DNA of 11,185 bases, taken from the NCBI GenBank assembly GCA_009774735.1, contig VSOH01000037.1, forward strand, positions 1-11,185, written 5' to 3'. The DNA comes from Clostridiales bacterium (lineage in GTDB: Bacteria; Bacillota_A; Clostridia; Oscillospirales; Acutalibacteraceae). Every line of letters begins with the position of its first letter. Position 1 is the stretch's first letter. The notes beneath the pieces are model-generated. The model saw nothing but the letters and a program-made list of their open reading frames with translations, did no database searches and was not told where the DNA came from. Shown in pieces: positions 1-6,465 of this stretch. The position numbers were made by a program, and so were the translations under genes.

Positions 1-5
1 CATTA

Positions 6-1859
6 TTAATAATCGAAGGTATCCTTAATATGTGCCTGCATATCCTCATATGCTGCTGCAACTGTTTCACTTTCAGAAACCTCTGCAACACCGACTCTCC
101 ACCATGACTCAAAGCCGGGTGTCATGGTCTTTGGAAGTACCTTAATATCAAACAGGCAGGAAACTGACTGTTTCTGCGCATCTGCAAGCGCAGCACGAAG
201 CTCGTCAGATGTACGGCAGGTATACGCTTTACAGCCGTAGCCCTCTGCGATTTTTGCAAAATCAATGGCAATTTCAGCACCGTCGAGCATACTTGTTACA
301 GGATTTCTTGCTCTGAATACGGTTCCGAAGGTATCAGTGCCCTGATTGTTCTGTAGATTTTCAATACATCCCCAGCCCATATTGTCAAACAGGCATACAT
401 TAATCTTTAAGCCCTCCTGCAACGCAGTATAAAGCTCACTGTGACCCATAAGGAATGAGCCGTCACCGCAGAAGGTGTAAACCTGTGATTCAGGCTTAGC
501 CATTTTTGCACCTAAAGCACCGTTAACCTCATAGCCCATATTGGAGTAACCGTATTCCATATGGTATGTGCCTCTGTCTTTAGGTCTGAACAGCCTTTGC
601 ATATCACCGGGGAGTGAGCCTGCTGAACCGAGTGCGATTGCATCATTCTCCATAAATTCATTAATTATTCCAAGTGCAAGAGTCTGATTGAGTCCGCCCT
701 CAAGTTCTGTTGAATAATATTCATCAACAATAGCATCCCATTCAGCCTTTGCCGCTGAAATCTCATCAGTATAAGCTGATTTGTATCCGTTACAGGCGTC
801 GATAAGCGCAGTAACAGCCTCTTTCGCATCAGCAATAATTGCCTCAGCATCCATTTTGAAAGCATCAAACGGACAAACATTAATGCCGAGCACCTTTCTG
901 TTTTCATTAAACAGCCACTTTGATGCTGTGGTGAAATCTGAAAAACGAGTACCGACACCGATGACCAAGTCAGCATCTCTTGCAATAATGTTGGCAGCCT
1001 TACCGCCTGTTACACCGATGCCGCCGAGATTGAGCGGATGCTTCCAGTCAATGATACCTTTACCTGCCTGTGTTTCGGCAATAGGGATATTGTATTTTTC
1101 AGCAAATTCAACAAGTGCTTTTTCAGCACCGCTGTATCTTACACCGCCGCCGCAAACAATAATCGGTTTTTTAGCCTCGTTAATAAGTGCGCAAGCTCTT
1201 TCAAGCTGTGATTTTGAAAGAGGACGTCTGTCCATATGCCAAACTCTTTTAGCAAGAAAATGCTCAGGGTAATCATAAGCCTCACCCTCAACATCCTGCG
1301 GCATAGCAAGGCAAACCGCACCGGTATCTGCAGGGTCGGTTAAAACACGCATTGCGTTGATACAAGCTGTCATAAGCTGCTCAGGTCTTGAAATTCTGTC
1401 AAAGTAATGGCATACACCCTTGAATGCATCTGTTACGGTTCTGCCGTAGTTGTCAAAGAACTCAGCCTGCTGTAAAACAGGGTCAGGCTGACGGCAGGCA
1501 AATGTGTCACCGGGCAGTACTAAAAGCGGGATTCTGTTTGCTGTGGCACAGCCGCAGGCAGTTACCATATTTGTTGCACCGGGACCGATTGAAGAAACAC
1601 AGGGGATAATAGCCTTTCTGTCAAGCTGTTTGGCATAAGCCATAGCTGCCAGAGCCATATTCTGCTCGTTTTTGCCCTGATAAAATTTTAAACTGTGTCC
1701 GCCCTGCTCTAACGCCTGACCGACACCGACTACACAGCCGTGACCGAAAATGCCGAAGATGCCTTCTACAAATTTTGTTTCAACACCGTCACATTCAATA
1801 TATTGATTGTCAAGGAACTTAACCAGTGCCTGTGACATTGTAAGTCTGATACGTTTCAT
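6..1859 (-). CDS. iolD: 3D-(3,5/4)-trihydroxycyclohexane-1,2-dione hydrolase (IolD)
   Basis: This ThDP-dependent enzyme hydrolytically opens the ring of 3D-trihydroxycyclohexane-1,2-dione to 5-deoxy-glucuronate, a middle step of cytoplasmic myo-inositol catabolism. The 617 residues show the three-domain layout of the acetolactate synthase superfamily. The N-terminal Pyr domain carries the catalytic-type Glu at about residue 65 (GKNEQNMA) and the loop GPGATN (92-97). A central domain lies at about 215-350. The C-terminal PP domain has the ThDP/Mg motif starting GDGSF (465-469) and closing at DN (492-493). The N-terminus MKRIRLTMSQALVKFLDNQY is typical of IolD. The ATG at 1859 is preferred over Met8 because GAGG, inside the end of iolG, sits about 8 nt upstream. 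It follows iolG by 2 nt, so the two are cotranscribed and probably translationally coupled. The length is slightly under the usual 630-645 residues, with no sign of damage. Its substrate requires IolE, which is not in the window. Confidence 0.95.
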   Translation of the reverse strand: MKRIRLTMSQALVKFLDNQYIECDGVETKFVEGIFGIFGHGCVVGVGQALEQGGHSLKFYQGKNEQNMALAAMAYAKQLDRKAIIPCVSSIGPGATNMVTACGCATANRIPLLVLPGDTFACRQPDPVLQQAEFFDNYGRTVTDAFKGVCHYFDRISRPEQLMTACINAMRVLTDPADTGAVCLAMPQDVEGEAYDYPEHFLAKRVWHMDRRPLSKSQLERACALINEAKKPIIVCGGGVRYSGAEKALVEFAEKYNIPIAETQAGKGIIDWKHPLNLGGIGVTGGKAANIIARDADLVIGVGTRFSDFTTASKWLFNENRKVLGINVCPFDAFKMDAEAIIADAKEAVTALIDACNGYKSAYTDEISAAKAEWDAIVDEYYSTELEGGLNQTLALGIINEFMENDAIALGSAGSLPGDMQRLFRPKDRGTYHMEYGYSNMGYEVNGALGAKMAKPESQVYTFCGDGSFLMGHSELYTALQEGLKINVCLFDNMGWGCIENLQNNQGTDTFGTVFRARNPVTSMLDGAEIAIDFAKIAEGYGCKAYTCRTSDELRAALADAQKQSVSCLFDIKVLPKTMTPGFESWWRVGVAEVSESETVAAAYEDMQAHIKDTFDY

Positions 1860-1861
1860 AA

Positions 1862-2875
1862 TTAAGCCTCGATTTCAGATAATTTAACAGGTCTGTTTTC
1901 AGCAACAGACTTCTTAGCAGCAAGACCAAGACGCAGAGCCTCAAGACCATCATAAACAGTTGTTTTTGTAGCCTTATCGTTAATTACGCAGTCAATGAAC
2001 TCTGTCATTTCATCGGTAAAGGACTGCATATATCTCTCAAGGAAGAAATAAAGCGGCTTGTCAGTTGTAGCACCATTTTCATCCATAAACTCAACATGAG
2101 TAGGTGTGTCATTAGCAGCACTTGCCTGACCTTTCTTGCCGAATACCTCAAGTCTTTGGTCATAGCCATAAGCAGCCTTGCGGCAGTTGTCGATAACACC
2201 GATAGCACCGCTCTTGAACTTGAGTGCAACAAGTGCAGTGTCAACGTCACCTGCTTCGCCGATAGCGGGGTCAACCGTAACTGCAGCATTTGCATAAACC
2301 TCTTCAACCTCACCGCCGATAAAACGAGCCATATCAAAATCATGAACTGTCATATCAAGGAAGATACCGCCTGATACCTTAACGTATGAAATCGGGGGTG
2401 GCTCAGGGTCACGTGATGTGATTTTGATTGTCTGCAGTTCACCGATTTTACCCTTGTTAGCAAGGTCCTTGATTGCAGCGAAGTTGTGGTCATAACGGCG
2501 GTTAAAGCCAATCTGAAGCTTAACACCTGCCTCGTCAACAGCCTTGATAACAGCCTTAATTTTTTCAATTGTCAAATCAACAGGCTTTTCACAGAAAATG
2601 TGCTTGCCTGCCTTAGCAGCCTCAATGGCAATGTCTGCGTGTGTATCTGTTGATGAACAGATAAGAACTGCTGTAATTTCGGGATTGTTTAAAATCTCGT
2701 GATAATCCTCATAATAATTCGGGATACCAAGCTCCTCGGAAACCTTCTTTGCACCTTCAACAAAAATGTCTGAAACAGCAACAATTTCAGCCTGAGGAAT
2801 ATGGTATGTAATTGATTTTGCATGTACCTGACCGATACGACCGGCACCAATGATGCCAACCTTAAGCTTTTCCAT
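1862..2875 (-). CDS. iolG: Inositol 2-dehydrogenase (IolG), Gfo/Idh/MocA family
   Basis: This NAD(H)-dependent cytoplasmic enzyme oxidises myo-inositol (or a close cyclitol or sugar) to scyllo-inosose, the first step of inositol catabolism. The 337 residues show an N-terminal Rossmann fold with GAGRIG (10-15) and an acidic residue after beta-2 (D36). The EKP motif at 96-98 supplies the catalytic Lys97. The C-terminal domain has D174 and H178 in a DMTVHDFD stretch. This K/D/H set corresponds to the catalytic triad known for inositol dehydrogenases. The length matches the family. The start ATG at 2875 has a purine-rich site (GAGAGG) about 9 nt upstream. It is the first gene of the visible minus-strand operon and is followed by iolD after 2 nt. 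The family also includes dehydrogenases for scyllo-inositol, chiro-inositol and other sugars, so the exact stereoisomer is uncertain; pairing with iolD makes an inositol substrate very likely. Confidence 0.9.
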   Translation of the reverse strand: MEKLKVGIIGAGRIGQVHAKSITYHIPQAEIVAVSDIFVEGAKKVSEELGIPNYYEDYHEILNNPEITAVLICSSTDTHADIAIEAAKAGKHIFCEKPVDLTIEKIKAVIKAVDEAGVKLQIGFNRRYDHNFAAIKDLANKGKIGELQTIKITSRDPEPPPISYVKVSGGIFLDMTVHDFDMARFIGGEVEEVYANAAVTVDPAIGEAGDVDTALVALKFKSGAIGVIDNCRKAAYGYDQRLEVFGKKGQASAANDTPTHVEFMDENGATTDKPLYFFLERYMQSFTDEMTEFIDCVINDKATKTTVYDGLEALRLGLAAKKSVAENRPVKLSEIEA

Positions 2876-2903
2876 AAATTTTACCTCTCAGATATGTATT
2901 AAA

Positions 2904-2918
2904 CCGGACACAATCCGG
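2904..2918. repeat. Short palindrome in the iolG leader (possible operator or hairpin)
   Basis: CCGGA-CACAA-TCCGG is a perfect 5-bp inverted repeat with a 5-nt centre. It lies between the predicted iolG transcription start (about 2924) and the iolG ribosome binding site. It is GC-rich against an AT-rich background. It could bind a repressor just downstream of the start site, or form a small RNA hairpin in the leader. No T-run follows, so it is not a terminator. The function is inferred only from position and symmetry. Confidence 0.4.
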
Positions 2919-2930
2919 CTCATCATTCCA

Positions 2931-2959
2931 ATAATAGCACAACAACATTTCCAATTCAA
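2931..2959 (-). promoter_or_regulatory. Predicted sigma-A promoter of iolGD
   Basis: On the minus strand, TTGAAT (-35, 2959-2954) is separated by exactly 17 nt from TATTAT (-10, 2936-2931). TG one base before the -10 gives an extended -10 element (TGCTATTAT). The predicted start is near 2924, leaving a leader of about 48 nt that contains the 2904-2918 palindrome. The promoter is identified from consensus match and spacing only. Confidence 0.65.
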
Positions 2960-3005
2960 TATCTTAAAATAAGAAAATAATATTTTTTTCGTTAACTTTA
3001 AATAG

Positions 3006-3034
3006 TTGCATTAAATAAGGAATCTATGTATAAT
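3006..3034 (+). promoter_or_regulatory. Predicted promoter of the six-gene plus-strand operon
   Basis: A perfect TATAAT (-10) lies at 3029-3034, with a weak -35 (TTGCAT, 3006-3011) 17 nt upstream. The predicted start is near 3041, about 30 nt before the first gene's ATG. The weak -35 beside a consensus -10 suggests help from an activator or modest basal strength. The stretch 2960-3005 between this promoter and the divergent iolG promoter is nearly pure A/T and holds the palindrome GTTAAC, where shared regulators could bind. Confidence 0.55.
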
Positions 3035-3070
3035 ATATATAAATATACTGCTTTATAAGGAGAATTCAAA

Positions 3071-3325
3071 ATGACATATACTTACACACCGCAGGGTGTT
3101 TGTTCAAAACAGATAACAATAGATATTAATGATGATGAAACGATTGAAAGCATCAGCTTTTTAGGCGGATGCCATGGCAATCTTCAGGGTATTTCCGCTC
3201 TTGCAAAGGGCAGAAGTATTGATGAAATTATTGCTGTGCTCAGGGGTATTGACTGCAGAGGCAGAGGTACCTCCTGTCCTGATCAGCTTGCAAACGCACT
3301 TGAGCAGATTAAAGCAGAATTATAA
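3071..3325 (+). CDS. Small stand-alone TSCPD-domain protein (TIGR03905-like)
   Basis: This 84-residue cytoplasmic protein matches the stand-alone TSCPD family. The same domain occurs at the C-terminus of some vitamin B12-dependent ribonucleotide reductases, where its cysteines are thought to bind metal. The signature TSCPD is at 67-71, preceded by the glycine-rich GGCHGN (32-37) and the stretch DCRGRG (61-66). Cysteines at 11, 34, 62 and 69 could form a metal site. The start has a strong AAGGAG 7-8 nt upstream (3057-3062). It is the first gene after the promoter at 3006-3034 and ends 15 nt before the glycosidase gene. No biochemical role is established for the stand-alone form, and its place at the head of a sugar operon does not clarify it; it may be a housekeeping gene whose promoter drives the run. 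Confidence 0.85.
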   Translation: MTYTYTPQGVCSKQITIDINDDETIESISFLGGCHGNLQGISALAKGRSIDEIIAVLRGIDCRGRGTSCPDQLANALEQIKAEL

Positions 3326-3340
3326 TTAAGGGGTTTAAAT

Positions 3341-5686
3341 ATGTTCAGACTTGAAAGCAAGATTTTACAGCGTGAGTTCAAGGTGTATGAGGGGAATCTT
3401 TATGCATCACAGATCAGAAATACGCTGTCAAAAAAAGATTTTATTCCTGACGGTAACAGTGTGGAGTTTTTATTCCATTTCACCGACGGCAGCGAATTTA
3501 CATCGAAGGGCTTAAAGGTTACAGACCAGAAACAAGAGAATGGCAAGCTGTCTTTTACATTTGCAGAATGCAGCGGTGTTACTGTAACTATGAGCTTTTG
3601 GGCAGGCGAGGACGGAAATACACTCAAAAAGCAAATCAGCTTTGTTCAAAATGATACAAAGGTTATTGATTATATTCTGCTTGAGCATATAGGAATAACA
3701 AATTCAAAAACTCATTTCAGTGTTCCTATGGATGTAGAGGGTAATGAGCTTGGTGCATTTGTTTCTTCACTGGGACAGCCTTTTTATATCGACAGTTTGT
3801 TTTTCGGCTGTGAGTTTCCCGCAACCTTAAATACCATTCTTTTCGGAATAGGTCAGGTAAAGTATTATCTCGGAAAAAATATTGATGGTGTTTTTTATTG
3901 CCCGGTTACTGTTGTAGGCGGTGCAAGAGATAATACTATGATTGATGTTCAAAAAGCGTTTTTTGATTACATTGACGATATTGCAGTGCCTAATAAATTC
4001 CGACTTCAGTATAATAGCTGGTATGACCATATGCTGAATATTGATGCTGATAATATTGAAAAATCCTTTTATGAAATTGAGAGCAAGCTTTCATCAAATG
4101 GTGTTCCGCCAATTGATGCCTATGTTATTGATGACGGCTGGAATGATTACAAAGCACCGTTTTGGAGCTTTAATAAAAAATTCCCCAATCAGCTTACAGA
4201 TTCAACAAAGATGACTAAAAAGCTTGGCTCTTCATTCGGCTTGTGGTTTGGACCGAGAGGCGGATATAATTATCAGTATAAATTTGCTAAAAAAATGGAA
4301 AAAAGCGGTCTTGGTGCCTGCAACTCTCTGTCACGTGATATTTGTGTGGCAGATAAAACCTATCAGGAAAATGTTGAAAAATTCCTTGTTGACACGACTA
4401 AGGAATTTGATATAAGCTACTGGAAGCTTGATGGCTTTTGTTTCAGACCCTGTACAAATTCAAAGCATCACCATATGGTTGGCGGTGAGAATGATATGTA
4501 TTATTATTCGGAAATGTGGCAGGGCTGGATAGATATTTTTAAAAGTGTAAGACAGGCTCGTACAGAGGATGGCAAGGAGCTCTGGATTAATATGACCTGC
4601 TATGTTCATCCGTCACCATGGTGGCTGCAATATGTTAACAGCATCTGGCTGCAGAACAGTCAGGATATCGGCTTTGCCGATAATCTGGAGCAGCAGTCAC
4701 AGCTTGACAGGGAGCTGACCTACCGTGACGGAAGATATTATCACTCACTTTGTACAAGGGCTTGGCAGATACCTCAAAGATATATATATAACCACGAACC
4801 GATTTACGGCACAGAGGCAAAGGTTAATTATACAGATGAGGAGTTTGAAAAATATCTGTATTTCAATGCCTGCAGGGGTCAGGCGCTTAATGAGCTTCAT
4901 CTGAGCTATACGATGATGAACAAAACGAAATGGCGTATACTCTCTAAGGTTATTCAATGGCAGAAGAGCAATTTTGATATTCTGAGAAATGCGATGATGC
5001 TTGGCGGAAATCCAGAAGAAAATAATGTTTATGGTTATTTTAGCTGGAATGATAATGGTGATGGTATTATCGCACTGAGAAATCCTACTGATGAAAAAGC
5101 GCCGCTCACCCTCACGCTCAATAAGCTTATGGGCTGTCCTGAAACCCTTAAAAATGTTAATCGTTTTAATGTTTATAACGAGGGTGCAAGTGAAAACTTT
5201 GAAAGCTATTCGTATGGCGACAAAATTGATTTAACGCTTAAGCCCTTTGAAATCAAGGTGCTTCAATTTGGAAAAAGTGACAGAAGATATGATTATCTTG
5301 AAGCTACTGATGAGTTTACCGTTTCATTTAAATATAACAGTGATGATGAAAACTGCTCAATCTGTGAAAATGGTGATGTCAAAATTGCAATTGAGGACGG
5401 ATATGTTAATATCAGGTGCGATTCGATTGTCCTTAACTCAAGCTGTAAGGTGACAGGTGCAGAGCATAAAATAATTGTTGTAAGAGAAAAAAATAAAATG
5501 GTAAAGCTTTATATTGACAAAAACCTTGACGGTTCAGGTTACGATGCAAATGCAAAGGGCGAGATTGATACAAAGCTTGAAGGCGATGCATTGGAATTCA
5601 GCGCTATTAACAAAGCAACCTCCTATGAGGATATTATTGCACTGAAAAGAGTGCTGACTAAAGCCGTTAAAAGGAGGAAAAAATAA
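3341..5686 (+). CDS. Clan GH-D glycosidase (GH36 / raffinose-synthase-like), cytoplasmic
   Basis: This is a probable alpha-galactosidase-type retaining glycosidase or transglycosidase of 781 residues. The order is an N-terminal beta-sandwich (about 1-215), a TIM barrel (about 220-530), a small beta domain (about 555-645), and a C-terminal concanavalin/LamG-like beta-sandwich (about 655-770). Barrel landmarks are NSWYDH (225-230), GVPPIDAYVIDDGWND (254-269), LWFGPRGG (301-308) and YWKLDGF (360-366). Asp364 is the likely nucleophile; Asp442 (QNSQDIGF) is the likely acid/base, with Asp463 as an alternative. The phrase PP..YVIDDGW followed by a FP-containing loop recalls the Sip1/raffinose synthase branch of GH36 more than classical melibiases. 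No signal peptide or membrane segment is seen, so substrate must be imported, which fits the GPH symporter two genes later. A ribosome site (AAGGGG, 3328-3333) precedes the ATG. Other possibilities are alpha-N-acetylgalactosaminidase or another GH-D activity; the family-level call is firm, the substrate is not. Confidence 0.75.
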   Translation: MFRLESKILQREFKVYEGNLYASQIRNTLSKKDFIPDGNSVEFLFHFTDGSEFTSKGLKVTDQKQENGKLSFTFAECSGVTVTMSFWAGEDGNTLKKQISFVQNDTKVIDYILLEHIGITNSKTHFSVPMDVEGNELGAFVSSLGQPFYIDSLFFGCEFPATLNTILFGIGQVKYYLGKNIDGVFYCPVTVVGGARDNTMIDVQKAFFDYIDDIAVPNKFRLQYNSWYDHMLNIDADNIEKSFYEIESKLSSNGVPPIDAYVIDDGWNDYKAPFWSFNKKFPNQLTDSTKMTKKLGSSFGLWFGPRGGYNYQYKFAKKMEKSGLGACNSLSRDICVADKTYQENVEKFLVDTTKEFDISYWKLDGFCFRPCTNSKHHHMVGGENDMYYYSEMWQGWIDIFKSVRQARTEDGKELWINMTCYVHPSPWWLQYVNSIWLQNSQDIGFADNLEQQSQLDRELTYRDGRYYHSLCTRAWQIPQRYIYNHEPIYGTEAKVNYTDEEFEKYLYFNACRGQALNELHLSYTMMNKTKWRILSKVIQWQKSNFDILRNAMMLGGNPEENNVYGYFSWNDNGDGIIALRNPTDEKAPLTLTLNKLMGCPETLKNVNRFNVYNEGASENFESYSYGDKIDLTLKPFEIKVLQFGKSDRRYDYLEATDEFTVSFKYNSDDENCSICENGDVKIAIEDGYVNIRCDSIVLNSSCKVTGAEHKIIVVREKNKMVKLYIDKNLDGSGYDANAKGEIDTKLEGDALEFSAINKATSYEDIIALKRVLTKAVKRRKK

Positions 5687-5688
5687 TT

Positions 5689-6444
5689 ATGAATTGCAAA
5701 AAATGCGGCAGTGATGCGCTGATTAAAAAGGATGATTGGTATGAATGTGCCCACTGCGGAGCAACAATGTTTGATACCGATGTGAACATAAATGATGTAA
5801 AAAGTCCTACAAAAGAGGTTGAAAAAATAGAGCAGGCTGAGGAGGGTAAAGAGGTTAACTATAAAACTTATAATCCGAATGAGCCTGAGGATGAAGAAGA
5901 GGAGAAGAAGCCAAAAAGCAAATTACGGGAGGCAGTGGAATTTTTAATTCCCATTGTTGTTGCTGTAATTATTGCAATCATTTTAAAATCTGTTGTTTTT
6001 GCAAATGCAGTAGTTCCAACAGGTTCAATGCTGAATACGATTCACGAGGGTGACCGAATTATTGCCAGCAGGCTTGCTTATATTAAGGAGGACCCGCAAA
6101 GATATGATGTTATAATTTTCAAGTATCCTGATGATGAAACGCAGATTTATGTGAAGCGTGTTATAGGTCTGCCCGGTGAAACCGTGCAGGTGGTTAACGG
6201 TGTTGTATATGTTACAAAAACTGATGGTGAAACAATTCAGCTTGATGACAGCTTTGTTACAAACGGTACACCTGAGGGCGATTTCGGACCATTTGAGGTG
6301 CCTGCTGACAGCTACTTTATGATGGGTGACAACAGAAATTCAAGCTGGGATTCAAGATTCTGGAATAATAAATTTGTTAATAAGGAAAAGATTTTAGGTA
6401 AGGTTAAATTTAAGTATTATCCAAGCTTCGGCAAGATAGAGTAA
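5689..6444 (+). CDS. Type I signal peptidase with N-terminal zinc ribbon
   Basis: This is a membrane serine/lysine protease that removes signal peptides from exported proteins at the outer face of the membrane. The S26 peptidase core is complete: the transmembrane segment is at about 84-104, the nucleophile Ser113 is in PTGSM, the general base Lys156 is in YVKRVIGLPGE, and the conserved box GDNRNSSWDSR is at 213-223. Unusually, residues 1-28 form a rubredoxin/zinc-ribbon-like knuckle pair (C3xxC6 and C20xxC23). A highly acidic then basic linker (about 40-80, EPEDEEEEKK) joins it to the membrane segment. With this topology the zinc ribbon would be cytoplasmic. The start is firm: AAGGAGG (5671-5677) lies inside the end of the upstream glycosidase gene, 2 nt separate the two genes, and starting here includes the first CxxC. 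It may be a general signal peptidase or one dedicated to particular exported proteins; no substrate is evident here. Confidence 0.92.
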   Translation: MNCKKCGSDALIKKDDWYECAHCGATMFDTDVNINDVKSPTKEVEKIEQAEEGKEVNYKTYNPNEPEDEEEEKKPKSKLREAVEFLIPIVVAVIIAIILKSVVFANAVVPTGSMLNTIHEGDRIIASRLAYIKEDPQRYDVIIFKYPDDETQIYVKRVIGLPGETVQVVNGVVYVTKTDGETIQLDDSFVTNGTPEGDFGPFEVPADSYFMMGDNRNSSWDSRFWNNKFVNKEKILGKVKFKYYPSFGKIE

Positions 6445-6465
6445 TACTGACAGAGGGGTAAAAAA

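Noticed and set aside
781..1272. 163-codon open frame on the plus strand inside iolD
   Set aside because: It is antisense to a fully conserved ThDP enzyme, has no convincing ribosome site or recognisable domain, and its composition mirrors the opposite strand.
2096..2374. 92-codon open frame on the plus strand inside iolG
   Set aside because: It is antisense to the conserved C-terminal domain of IolG and shows no protein family features.
2985..3003. Possible catabolite-responsive element around TCGTTAACTTT
   Set aside because: Only part of the CcpA consensus is matched on either strand, and the key flanking TG and CA positions fail.
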